Shown here piece by piece: positions 1 to 7,979 of a stretch of DNA of 64,000 bases. Each line of letters starts with the position of its first letter. The stretch's first letter is position 1. The DNA comes from Hyphomicrobiales bacterium. Lineage in GTDB: Bacteria > Pseudomonadota > Alphaproteobacteria > Rhizobiales > Rhizobiaceae. The stretch covers positions 96,686-160,685 of the forward strand of contig UCIV01000021.1 in NCBI GenBank assembly GCA_900472575.1, read 5' to 3'. Below the pieces are notes generated by a model that worked only from the letters and a program-made list of their open reading frames with translations, did not search any database and had not been told where the DNA came from. A program made the translations under genes and the position numbers.

Positions 1-168
1 CGTGCCGAAGATGTCGCTGAACGTGCGCTTGCCATGGTCGCTGCCTCCCGTGCTTTGCGGGAGCGACACGAGAAGCAGCGCAAGGAAGTCTACGAGCGGG
101 TACAGATAGCCTCGCTGCGCAAGCCGAACATTCCCAAGGGGATACAGCTGAGATTAGACCTGCAATAG
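1..168 (+). CDS. C-terminal fragment of an unrecognised protein
   Basis: An open frame enters from the left edge and stops with TAG at 166-168, giving 55 residues. The fragment is rich in charged residues and probably helical (RERHEKQRKEVYERVQIASL), and ends in IPKGIQLRLDLQ. I do not recognise the family, and the start lies outside the window. It converges on exoD. A 7-bp dyad (TTCCGGC at 170-176, GCCGGAA at 195-201) lies just after the stop and may act as a weak terminator. Confidence 0.5.
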   Translation, partial: RAEDVAERALAMVAASRALRERHEKQRKEVYERVQIASLRKPNIPKGIQLRLDLQ

Positions 169-235
169 GTTCCGGCCTGGCTGTGCCATACCACGCCGGA
201 ATTCTTCTCTGCTCAACGAAGGAGGGCTGATCTGG

Positions 236-877
236 TCAGCTGAAAAAGGTCGCGAGGCCTTGGCCGGCACTGAAGGCTGCGTAGGCAAGAATGCCGAAAT
301 AGACGATCGTAATCACGTTGAATAAATGGCCTACAAGTACGATCGCGCCGTCTCGCTGGAGTATGCCTGCAGAAAGCAGGAGTATGGCTATGCCGGGAAG
401 TGTATTTGAGAACGGTATAAGCCCTAACGGAAACATTAGAAGTACGCCGGCAAGAGTGATGGCAAGTCCGTTCAGTCGGTTGACGGTGGTTCCGGTCGTT
501 AGCGCCCGCAAGCGCGGCTTGAGGAAGCGGTCGAGGCGCGACACGATGTTTGCGCCTTTATCCAGCGCAGGCAGAAGTTTTTTCGTGTCCAGTTCGCGAT
601 CCAAAATCTTTGCCGGAAGCCAGGGCATCCGGTTCAGTGTGATTGAAATGCTGATCAGAATGATGGCAGCGCCGAACACTGTGCTGACGCCGGGAATGGA
701 GACCGGAATAAGAAAGGGCAGGGCGGCGACGGCGCAGACGAGCAGTAGTCCCTGTTCTCCAATCCGCTCCATCAGATCCCGCAACGATACAGTTGGTCCC
801 TGAATGCCTTTGATAAGACCTCGGAGAGTTTCGCTGAGGGAGGTGCTGGTATCCTGAAAGTCGAATTTTGCCTGCAA
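236..877 (-). CDS. exoD: ExoD-family membrane protein
   Basis: Integral membrane protein of the ExoD family. In Sinorhizobium, exoD mutants are affected in exopolysaccharide production, alkali tolerance and nodule invasion; the biochemical role is unknown. The product (213 residues, usual family length about 200) has a soluble N-terminal part with SLRDLMERIGEQG, a hydrophobic block at about residues 43-81 (LLLVCAVAALPFLIPV) and a second hydrophobic half at about 132-204. There is no ATG at the front: a TGA closes the frame upstream, leaving TTG at 910 or TTG at 877. I chose 877 because GGAG stands 7 nt before it; 910 would add 11 residues. The gene is convergent with the fragment at 1-168. 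Confidence 0.85.
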   Translation of the reverse strand: MQAKFDFQDTSTSLSETLRGLIKGIQGPTVSLRDLMERIGEQGLLLVCAVAALPFLIPVSIPGVSTVFGAAIILISISITLNRMPWLPAKILDRELDTKKLLPALDKGANIVSRLDRFLKPRLRALTTGTTVNRLNGLAITLAGVLLMFPLGLIPFSNTLPGIAILLLSAGILQRDGAIVLVGHLFNVITIVYFGILAYAAFSAGQGLATFFS

Positions 878-1000
878 AATAGTACTCCATTGCCGCCGCA
901 GAGGAGGCAATGGATATCAGGAACAGCCAGTCAAGCAAACCCGAAGCTCCTACTCTCGCGGGAGATGGAGAGCGAAGTGCGGCATATGTCCGTGGTTTTG

Positions 1001-1111
1001 CTACTTGTGATGGGTCTCCAGCCAGTGGTCATAGATACCGCAAACGACGACCACGGCTAATACGCCCAACACGATGGGATTGATGGATGTGAAAAATTCG
1101 ACGTAATGCAT
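1001..1111 (-). CDS. small single-span membrane protein, 36 aa
   Basis: A 36-residue ORF starting MHYVEFFTSINPIVLG and ending DHWLETHHK, with one strongly hydrophobic segment (about residues 11-25, PIVLGVLAVVVVCGI). I chose the ATG at 1111 because a near-perfect Shine-Dalgarno, AGGAGGAGG (1117-1125), lies 5-7 nt upstream; an in-frame longer version to 1183 has an unconvincing arginine-rich extension. It lies upstream of exoD on the same strand. Function is unknown. It may be a small membrane regulator or an accessory subunit. Confidence 0.55.
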   Translation of the reverse strand: MHYVEFFTSINPIVLGVLAVVVVCGIYDHWLETHHK

Positions 1112-1405
1112 GCCAGCCTCCTCCTGCTGCATATCCGATACCCGACGCCTTCCCCGCCTGGTACACAACCATTTTATCACCAACGCCGTCCCGACGCAAA
1201 AATATGTTACCCGGCAAAAGGACGCAGTATGCGGATCTTGCCGAATTTACCGGTGAGGGCGCTTCAAGAGAGTTGGTCGCCAAGTGAGCGGCGCACCAAG
1301 GTGCTCCGGCTCCCTGCCGTTTTTTGCTGCTGTATGGCTTGCCCGCGAGGAATGATTCAGCGGCGTTTGTTCTCAGTCGCGGGAGGTCGGGCAGGGGAAA
1401 GTTGG

Positions 1406-1522
1406 CTAGAAGAGCGCAAGCACCATGTGGAGCACATACAGGATGCTGGAGAGCGATATGATAGTCGCGAGCGCCGCGAAGGCGTCTGAAAAAGTCAGTT
1501 TCATGTCGATCATCGCCGTCAT
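1406..1522 (-). CDS. small membrane protein, 38 aa
   Basis: A 38-residue ORF, MTAMIDMKLTFSDAFAALA followed by TIISLSSILYVLHMVLALF, with a hydrophobic C-terminal half that could span the membrane once. A GGAAGGA ribosome binding site lies about 6 nt before the ATG at 1522. It is on the same strand as the 36-residue ORF at 1001-1111 and exoD, about 290 bp upstream. I know no homologue. The evidence is the hydrophobic pattern plus the ribosome binding site. Confidence 0.45.
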   Translation of the reverse strand: MTAMIDMKLTFSDAFAALATIISLSSILYVLHMVLALF

Positions 1523-1650
1523 GGCGATCCTTCCGAAATAAAAGGTTACGGCAACATCGCCGCTAACGACATGATTAGGTGGCGCGCTTTAAAAAATGGA
1601 CTAACGGGGAGTGTAAATATTCAGTTAAGAAGAGTTCGCTTGTTGAGCGT

Positions 1651-1908
1651 TCATCCAAGCATCTTCGCCTCAATGCTGGCGAGGATAAAGGGCTCCCTGA
1701 CCTCGTTGAGCGGAACCCGTCTTTGCAGACATGCTGCGCATTCATTCAGTGCTTTTGCGTAATAGTCACCGTAGCGAACCGGCCAGCGCCAATTGAGGTA
1801 TTCGAGCGCTTCACGTGGTCCCCTGGTGGTTTCTATAAAGCCGTGGCCCACCCTTACCCTGACGGGCTCTGACCAGAGAATCGTATCTTGGATGTGCCTG
1901 TCGTCCAT
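1651..1908 (-). CDS. DUF982 family protein
   Basis: An 85-residue protein with the features of DUF982, a small family largely restricted to rhizobia and often present in many copies per genome. Visible elements are W-S-E-P-V-R-V near the N terminus, the EALEYLNWRWPVRYG segment in the middle, an alanine/cysteine-containing helix (YYAKALNECAACLQ) and the closing EVREPFILASIEAKMLG helix. The start at 1908 was chosen over an in-frame ATG at 2013 because AAGGTG sits upstream of it and family members begin near this point. Function of the family is unknown. It is monocistronic as far as I can see. Confidence 0.8.
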   Translation of the reverse strand: MDDRHIQDTILWSEPVRVRVGHGFIETTRGPREALEYLNWRWPVRYGDYYAKALNECAACLQRRVPLNEVREPFILASIEAKMLG

Positions 1909-2127
1909 GTCCTGCACCTTTATTTGCGGCGCAGAAAACGGGCTGCGTTCGGCTCGGTTCCCAAATTCTTGCAAAATTGTGTTCCGAATTCGCCAGACAG
2001 GAGAGGCGATCAAGATCTCAAGTTTCGGCGCGGATGCCGATTGCTAACATGTTATAGATAAATAAAATTAACCGATGAGGAGGCTTTTGCCATATGAGGC
2101 AATGTCCACTTAAATATCGGGGAAAAT

Positions 2128-2201
2128 TGGAGGCCTCGCCCGGAATTGAACCGGGGTACGAGGATTTGCAGTCCTCTGCGTCACCACTCCGCCACGAGGC
2201 C
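2128..2201 (-). tRNA. tRNA-Cys (GCA)
   Basis: The minus strand folds as a full tRNA: acceptor GGCCTCG/CGAGGCC (2195-2201 with 2132-2138), anticodon arm GAGGA-CTGCAAA-TCCTC giving anticodon GCA, T arm with GGTTCAATTCC, discriminator U73 (typical of tRNA-Cys) and an encoded CCA (2128-2130). Length is 74 nt with CCA. Confidence 0.97.
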
Positions 2202-2442
2202 ATCCATGCAGTAGTTTGCGGTGTGTGTCGGGGCGTTTAGAACGAATCGAAACGCTGTGCAAGCGCCTTGACGATCAATGCGCATATTTTTCTTGTCGCA
2301 TCTTGTGTCGCAGAAATTTCATGCAACCACCCAAGTCCCGCCACGGATCATGGTTAATTTTTAACTTCTTTACGCGAGCCTGGAACCGAAGGCGCGTCAT
2401 GCGCTTTTAAGGCCGTACTTGAAGTGAATGGAGGATTTGCCC

Positions 2443-2640
2443 GTGCTCACCAAATTCGTCAACGCGTTTCGCCCGTCTGTCGCCGAGGTTGAGGGAACAG
2501 GAACCTATCCTGACGGTCTTTTTGCAGCCGCCCTTGCAAATCAGCTGGAATTTGACGGTGCGAGTGGTTTGCGATCCTCCTACGAGAAAGATTATCTGGC
2601 TGCGAAAAAGTTGAATCAGCCGCTAAGGCCACATTCATGA
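2443..2640 (+). CDS. small hypothetical protein
   Basis: A 65-residue protein, start GTG at 2443, preceded by GGAGG (2430-2434) with 8-nt spacing; an ATG at 2428 is in frame but would overlap that ribosome binding site. The sequence (FVNAFRPSVAEVEGTGTYPD, then LFAAALANQLEFDGASGL and SYEKDYLAAKKLNQPLRPHS) is soluble, with no signal peptide or membrane segment. I do not recognise a named family. It precedes the pcm-like gene at 2813 by 172 bp. Confidence 0.55.
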   Translation: MLTKFVNAFRPSVAEVEGTGTYPDGLFAAALANQLEFDGASGLRSSYEKDYLAAKKLNQPLRPHS

Positions 2641-2812
2641 CGCCTGTTTGAGTGGGACGCCGGGCCTGTCTCCTCGCTTCTCTTTCATCCGGCGTTTTCG
2701 GCTTCGGTAACGGTACTCTCTGAAGGTTTTTTAATGAGCCGCCATGCGCCGTCTTGAAACCAGTGGGCTGCGCCAGTAATACGGTCGGCAGACAGTATAC
2801 GAGGCGCAGGAC

Positions 2813-3466
2813 ATGATTGATTTCGAGGCCGCCCGGATAAAGATGGTTGAACATCAGATCCGGACCACTGACGTAACGTCGCACTCTGTTCTGCGTGCGT
2901 TTCTTTCCGTGCCACGTGAGGCTTTTGTTTCCGAGAAGGCGAAGCCGCTTGCATATCTCGATGCGGATATCGAGCTTTCGCCTGGCCGTTACCTGATGGA
3001 AGCTTCTCCTTTGGCTAAGCTGCTTCAGGCAGCCGAGATTACCAAGAACGATCGCGCGCTCGACGTCGGTGCAGGCAGCGGTTACGTGGCGGCGCTGCTC
3101 TCGCATTTGGCCGGTTCCGTCACTGCGCTCGAGAGCGATGGTGGATTGTGCGAGCTTGCAGCGGCCAATTTGAATGCGCTGGGCTGTCAGAACGTCACAG
3201 TCGTGACGGGCGAGTTGACCAAGGGATATGCGGCGACTGCGCCATACGATCTCATTTTCGTCAACGGCTCGGTGGAAGAGGTGCCTGCCGCACTTCTGGA
3301 GCAGTTGGCGGAAGGCGGGCGCCTCGTTGCTGTGATCGGCTACGGTAACGCTGCGCAGGCAAAGATTCTGCTCAAGGAACATGGGGCCATTTCTGAAAGC
3401 TCCCGCTTCAATCTTTCCGTGAAGCCGCTACCGGGCTTCGCCAAGGTCAAGGAATTCGTCTTCTGA
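2813..3466 (+). CDS. protein-L-isoaspartate O-methyltransferase-like protein
   Basis: SAM-dependent methyltransferase of the Pcm family (217 residues), which repairs isoaspartyl residues in aged proteins. N-terminal MIDFEAARIKMVEHQIRTTD and VPREAFV match the family's substrate-side region; the SAM site is DVGAGSGYVAALL at about residues 84-96, followed by an acidic residue in VTALESD. It differs from the second Pcm in this window (24954-25607), so it may be a divergent paralogue with another substrate. In related rhizobia this gene usually stands directly before tolC; here a terminator and popZ follow instead. Confidence 0.85.
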   Translation: MIDFEAARIKMVEHQIRTTDVTSHSVLRAFLSVPREAFVSEKAKPLAYLDADIELSPGRYLMEASPLAKLLQAAEITKNDRALDVGAGSGYVAALLSHLAGSVTALESDGGLCELAAANLNALGCQNVTVVTGELTKGYAATAPYDLIFVNGSVEEVPAALLEQLAEGGRLVAVIGYGNAAQAKILLKEHGAISESSRFNLSVKPLPGFAKVKEFVF

Positions 3467-3490
3467 CATCGGTATAATGGTCGTGACACG

Positions 3491-3514
3491 AGGGGCGCCG
3501 GGCGCCCCTTTTTG
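3491..3514 (+). terminator. Rho-independent terminator after the pcm-like gene
   Basis: AGGGGCGC (3491-3498), 3-nt loop, GCGCCCCT (3502-3509), then a T-rich tract. It starts 24 bp after the stop codon. Confidence 0.85.
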
Positions 3515-3684
3515 TTTTTAGCCAATATCGGCTGTTGTAAACGGGACTCTATGTCTGTGCAAAAGCTGTGTATCGCTGCCTTTGCTTATCCCCGTCACAT
3601 TGTGTCTTGTCGCCAAGCCCTTACACTAGCAACGAGTTTACCACCGTCGAGAAGACGGTAGCACTCGGCAACTGCGAGGATGAA

Positions 3685-4578
3685 ATGGCTCAGCCAAATG
3701 TAGCGCGTGAACCTTCCATGGAGGAGATATTGGCTTCGATCCGTCGGATCATTGAAAGCAATGATCCCGGTTCAGACGCGGCTGGCCTGCACGACGCTTC
3801 CTCGACCTTTGAAGACGACGAGATCGAGGATTTTGACGAATCTGCCGCTTTCGTTCCCGATTTGGTGGCTAACGATGCCGGTTTGCCGAGGCAACCGGAG
3901 TTTTCTATCCAGCGGGAGCCGGTCGCGGCTCCAGCAGCGACAGAACGATCCCTGTCGCTTGCTGATGTCGCCGCCCGGGTTCGCGCAGCCTCCGCACGGC
4001 ATCAGGATATGGCGATATCCGGCTCCGGCCGCCCCTCCGATGTCGGCATCCCGTTGATGCGCGATACTGCGCCGGCCGCGAATGAAGCTCCGTCGCAGAC
4101 TGTATTCAGCGAACCTTCCGCGCCGGTGATCCCCTTGCCGTTGCCCGAGCTGCGCCCGTCTTTCGACGATAGCGCGATAAGGTCTCCGGTTGCTCCGGCG
4201 AGTGTCGAGGCCGTAAAGCCTGAAGAAGATAAGCCGAGTCAGCTTCCCGCAATTTCGACGCCTGAGGTTGTCAATTCCGATCATATAAAGCCGGAACCTG
4301 TTGTGTCCACAGAGGTAAGGCCGCAAGCAGTACAGGCGGGAGCCTCGATTGCCATGATGGCCGGCCTTCTTTCTGAAACCGCCGGTGCCCAGGTGGCGAA
4401 GTCCTTTGGCGAGCTCGCCGACGTGTTCGATGGCCTGGAGCGGCGCTCTGTCGAGGATATGGCGCAGGAAATGTTGCGGCCGATGCTGCAAGAATGGCTC
4501 GATGACAACCTGCCAACGCTCGTCGAGCGGCTTGTTCGGGAAGAAATCGAGCGTGTCGCCCGCGGCCCACGCAGATAA
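3685..4578 (+). CDS. popZ: PopZ-like polar organising protein (DUF2497)
   Basis: PopZ-type cell-pole organiser. PopZ assembles a polar matrix that recruits chromosome-segregation and cell-cycle proteins; in Agrobacterium it marks the growing pole. The 297-residue product has the family layout: a conserved N-terminal helix (REPSMEEILASIRRIIESND, residues 8-27), a long acidic, proline-rich and probably disordered middle (about 30-215) and a conserved C-terminal helical region (VEDMAQEMLRPMLQEWLDDN followed by LPTLVERLVREEIERVARG). The start at 3685 has GAGGA 4 nt upstream; a longer in-frame start at 3568 lacks family-like sequence. It lies upstream of valS, a common rhizobial arrangement. Confidence 0.88.
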   Translation: MAQPNVAREPSMEEILASIRRIIESNDPGSDAAGLHDASSTFEDDEIEDFDESAAFVPDLVANDAGLPRQPEFSIQREPVAAPAATERSLSLADVAARVRAASARHQDMAISGSGRPSDVGIPLMRDTAPAANEAPSQTVFSEPSAPVIPLPLPELRPSFDDSAIRSPVAPASVEAVKPEEDKPSQLPAISTPEVVNSDHIKPEPVVSTEVRPQAVQAGASIAMMAGLLSETAGAQVAKSFGELADVFDGLERRSVEDMAQEMLRPMLQEWLDDNLPTLVERLVREEIERVARGPRR

Positions 4579-4615
4579 ACGCGCCGTCAAATCGCCGCTT
4601 ACGCCATTGAATATG

Positions 4616-4643
4616 GCCGCTCCGGAAACGGGGCGGCTTTTTT
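4616..4643 (+). terminator. Rho-independent terminator between popZ and valS
   Basis: GCCGCTCCG (4616-4624), GAAA tetraloop, CGGGGCGGC (4629-4637), then six T. It separates popZ from valS, so valS should have its own promoter in 4644-4711. Confidence 0.9.
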
Positions 4644-4711
4644 ATTGACTTGTCACCCCCCACATCTTTAACAACCGACCATCTCATTCATAAATAAAAA
4701 CGGGTCAGGAA

Positions 4712-7627
4712 ATGCTCGAAAAGACCTACGATTCCGCCGCCGTCGAACCGAAGATCGCAAAAGCCTGGGACGATGCGGATGCTTTCCGCGCTGGCGCCAA
4801 TGCCAAGCCGGGTGCGGACACCTTCACGATCGTGATCCCGCCGCCGAACGTTACCGGTTCACTGCATATGGGCCACGCGCTCAACAATACGCTGCAGGAC
4901 ATCATGGTCCGCTTCGAGCGCATGCGCGGCAAGGACGTGTTGTGGCAGCCGGGCATGGACCATGCCGGTATCGCAACGCAGATGGTCGTCGAGCGCCAGT
5001 TGATGGAGCGCCAGCTTCCCGGTCGTCGCGACATGGGCCGCGAAGCCTTCGTCAACCGCGTCTGGGACTGGAAAGCCGAATCCGGCGGGCTGATCTTCAA
5101 TCAGCTCAAGCGCCTCGGCGCATCCTGCGATTGGTCGCGCGAACGCTTCACCATGGATGAAGGTCTTTCCAAGGCCGTGCTCGAAGTCTTCGTCACGCTC
5201 TACAAGGAAGGCCTGATCTATCGCGGCAAGCGACTGGTCAACTGGGACCCGAAATTCGAAACGGCGATTTCTGATCTCGAAGTCGAGAGCAAGGAAGTCG
5301 ACGGCCACATGTGGCACTTCAAGTACCCGCTGGCCGGCGGCGAAACCTATACCTATGTCGAGAAGGATGCCGACGGTAACGTCATCCTGTCGGAAGAACG
5401 CGACTACATCTCGATCGCCACAACCCGCCCGGAGACCATGCTGGGTGACGGCGCGGTTGCCGTTCATCCGTCGGACGAGCGTTACGCGCCGATCGTCGGC
5501 AAGCTCTGTGAAATCCCGGTTGGTCCGAAGGAGCATCGCCGCCTGATCCCGATCATCGCTGACGAATATCCGGAGCCGGATTTCGGCTCGGGTGCCGTCA
5601 AGATCACCGGCGCGCATGACTTCAACGATTACCAAGTCGCCAAGCGTAACAAGATCCCGCTCTATCGCCTGATGGATACGGTCGCTTCCATGCGCGAAGA
5701 CGGCGATTCTTACGCCGAATGTGCAGCAAGGGCGCTTGCCATCACCAAGTCCGGCGAACTGCCGAGCGAGAGCGATGTCGACGAGATCAACCTCGTTCCG
5801 GAAGAGTATCGCGGCCTCGACCGCATGGTCGCGCGTACGAGAATCATCGAGGCGATTAATGCCGAAGGCTTGGCCGTCACGGTCAAGGATGCCGAAGGCA
5901 ACGACATTCCCTATGTCGAGAAGAAGAAGATCATGCAGCCGTTCGGCGACCGCTCCGGCGTCGTCATCGAGCCGATGCTGACCGACCAGTGGTTTGCCGA
6001 TGCAAAGACGCTGGCCGAGCCGGCGATTGCTTCCGTTCGCGAAGGCCGCACCAACTTCGTTCCGAAGAACTGGGAAAAGACCTATTTCGACTGGATGGAA
6101 AACATCGAGCCGTGGTGCATTTCGCGCCAGCTTTGGTGGGGTCACCAGATCCCGGCCTGGTACGGACCGGATGGCCAGTGCTTCGTCGAGAAGTCCGAGG
6201 AAGAGGCGCTCGACGCGGCCGTCCAGCACTATCTGGCGCATGAAGGTCCGTGGAAGGCCTGGGTTCAGGAAAAGCTCGAAAATTTTGCGCCGGGTGAAAT
6301 CCTGACCCGCGACGAAGACGTGCTCGACACCTGGTTCTCGTCTGCGCTCTGGCCGTTCTCGACGCTCGGCTGGCCGGACAAAACGCCGGAGCTTGCGCGC
6401 TATTATCCGACCAACGTTCTTGTGACCGGTTTCGACATCATCTTCTTCTGGGTCGCCCGCATGATGATGATGGGCCTTCATTTCATGAAGGATGAGGAAG
6501 GCAATCCGGTCGAGCCGTTCAACACCGTCTATGTCCACGCGCTGGTGCGCGACAAGAACGGTCAGAAGATGTCGAAGTCGAAGGGCAACGTCATCGACCC
6601 GCTCGACCTGATCGACGAATACGGCGCTGATGCGCTGCGCTTTACGCTGGCGGTCATGGCAGCGCAGGGCAGGGATGTGAAGCTCGATCCGGCCCGCATT
6701 GCCGGCTATCGCAATTTCGGCACCAAGCTGTGGAATGCCACGCGTTTCGGCGAGATGAACGGCGTTACCCGCAATGCTGACTTCAGGCCGCAAGACGCAA
6801 AGTTGACGGTCAATCGCTGGATCCTCACCGAACTGTCGAAGACGGTCGAGGAAGTCACGACGGCAATCGAGACCTATCGCTTTAATGAAGCGGCTGGCGG
6901 TCTTTATCGTTTCGTCTGGAATCAGGTCTGCGACTGGTATGTCGAACTCCTGAAGCCGGTCTTCATGGGCGAGGACGAGCAGGCGAAGGCGGAAGCCCAG
7001 GCTTGCATGGCTTACGTCATGGAAAAGACCTACGCGCTTCTGCACCCGTTCATGCCGTTCATGACCGAAGAACTCTGGGCGCACACGGCAGAGCGTGATG
7101 GTCTTCTGGCTCATGGCGACTGGCCGGCTGCTGATTTCAGTGATGAAGAAGCCGCCAGTGAAATCAACTGGCTGGTCGATCTCGTCTCCGGTCTGCGTTC
7201 GGCGCGTTCGGAAATGAACGTTCCTCCGTCGGCGACCGCACCGCTGATCGTCGTCGGCGCAAATGAGGTAACGGCCTTCCGCATGCGTCGCCATGAGGCT
7301 GCGATCAAGCGCCTGGCGCGCGTCGAAAGCATAGAACCGGCCGATAGCGCACCCAAGGGCGCCGCCCAGATCGTCGTCGGCGAGGCGACAGCCTGCCTGC
7401 CGCTCGGCAACCTGATTGATCTGGCCGCTGAAAAGGCCCGTATCGAAAAGGCGATCGGCAAGACGGAACAGGAGATGGAGCGCTTGAACAAGAAGCTCTC
7501 CAACGAGAAGTTCATCGCCAATGCAGATCCGGAAGTCGTTGCTGCCGATCGCGAGCGTTATGCCGAACTCGAAGTTCAGCTTGCCAATCTCAAGATCGCG
7601 CTGACGCGGATCGCCGAAGCCGGCTGA
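4712..7627 (+). CDS. valS: valyl-tRNA synthetase
   Basis: Class I aminoacyl-tRNA synthetase charging tRNA-Val. The 971-residue product has the HIGH-type signature PPPNVTGSLHMGH (residues 43-55), the editing-domain region with TTRPETMLGD (about 237-246), the WCISRQLWWGHQIPAWY catalytic-core segment (about 470), the KMSKS loop GQKMSKSKGN (about 617-626) and an anticodon-binding domain, ending in a coiled-coil arm (about 905-970, rich in E, K and L). It is slightly longer than the Escherichia coli enzyme (951). It is preceded and followed by terminators, so it is probably monocistronic. Confidence 0.98.
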   Translation: MLEKTYDSAAVEPKIAKAWDDADAFRAGANAKPGADTFTIVIPPPNVTGSLHMGHALNNTLQDIMVRFERMRGKDVLWQPGMDHAGIATQMVVERQLMERQLPGRRDMGREAFVNRVWDWKAESGGLIFNQLKRLGASCDWSRERFTMDEGLSKAVLEVFVTLYKEGLIYRGKRLVNWDPKFETAISDLEVESKEVDGHMWHFKYPLAGGETYTYVEKDADGNVILSEERDYISIATTRPETMLGDGAVAVHPSDERYAPIVGKLCEIPVGPKEHRRLIPIIADEYPEPDFGSGAVKITGAHDFNDYQVAKRNKIPLYRLMDTVASMREDGDSYAECAARALAITKSGELPSESDVDEINLVPEEYRGLDRMVARTRIIEAINAEGLAVTVKDAEGNDIPYVEKKKIMQPFGDRSGVVIEPMLTDQWFADAKTLAEPAIASVREGRTNFVPKNWEKTYFDWMENIEPWCISRQLWWGHQIPAWYGPDGQCFVEKSEEEALDAAVQHYLAHEGPWKAWVQEKLENFAPGEILTRDEDVLDTWFSSALWPFSTLGWPDKTPELARYYPTNVLVTGFDIIFFWVARMMMMGLHFMKDEEGNPVEPFNTVYVHALVRDKNGQKMSKSKGNVIDPLDLIDEYGADALRFTLAVMAAQGRDVKLDPARIAGYRNFGTKLWNATRFGEMNGVTRNADFRPQDAKLTVNRWILTELSKTVEEVTTAIETYRFNEAAGGLYRFVWNQVCDWYVELLKPVFMGEDEQAKAEAQACMAYVMEKTYALLHPFMPFMTEELWAHTAERDGLLAHGDWPAADFSDEEAASEINWLVDLVSGLRSARSEMNVPPSATAPLIVVGANEVTAFRMRRHEAAIKRLARVESIEPADSAPKGAAQIVVGEATACLPLGNLIDLAAEKARIEKAIGKTEQEMERLNKKLSNEKFIANADPEVVAADRERYAELEVQLANLKIALTRIAEAG

Positions 7628-7651
7628 TTTTAGAGACGACTCAGCGATGTC

Positions 7652-7684
7652 AAATGCCGCATCCAGCCATGGGTGCGGCATTTT
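7652..7684 (+). terminator. Rho-independent terminator of valS
   Basis: AAATGCCGCA (7652-7661), 12-nt loop, TGCGGCATTT (7674-7683), with Ts extending the arm. It lies 24 bp after the valS stop. Confidence 0.85.
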
Positions 7685-7979
7685 CGTATGCGCTTGGATG
7701 TCCAATTGATTTATTGTGCAGATGCGTGGCCGGAGAAAAGGACTCTGTTGCGTGAAGGTCACAGACGCATATTACCACAAGATAAAATTCCAAGATCGAC
7801 TGCGATTCGTCAATTTTGCGGTAATTTCATCTCCTGTCGGTCGATTCTCTCCCCGTTGCTGAATAGCTTACGTAAATTTTGAGCGATTGTGCATTGCAAT
7901 CGTCCCGACGCCCGAAAGTTGTTGTTTAGGATCAACGATCTACAGTGATGCCGGTAACTTACCGGGAGTGGGAGAAAAC
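7685..7979. other. intergenic promoter region of the FadL-type gene
   Basis: About 295 bp without a convincing ORF, more AT-rich than its surroundings. It holds a short dyad, CGATTG (7884-7889) and CAATCG (7897-7902), which could be an operator. A ribosome binding site (GGGAG) precedes the ATG at 7980. I see no riboswitch or RNA gene. Confidence 0.4.

Noticed and set aside
1106..1489. A 127-codon plus-strand ORF opposite the small membrane proteins
   Set aside because: Low-complexity and Pro/Arg-rich at random; the minus strand has ribosome binding sites and hydrophobic peptides instead.
2459..3382. A 307-codon minus-strand frame over the small hypothetical gene and the pcm-like gene
   Set aside because: It overlaps a Pcm homologue with SAM motifs; composition is Arg-rich shadow type.
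4859..7762. A 967-codon open frame on the minus strand opposite valS
   Set aside because: It mirrors valS, which has all synthetase motifs; the antisense translation has no recognisable domain. Long antisense frames are expected in GC-rich genes.
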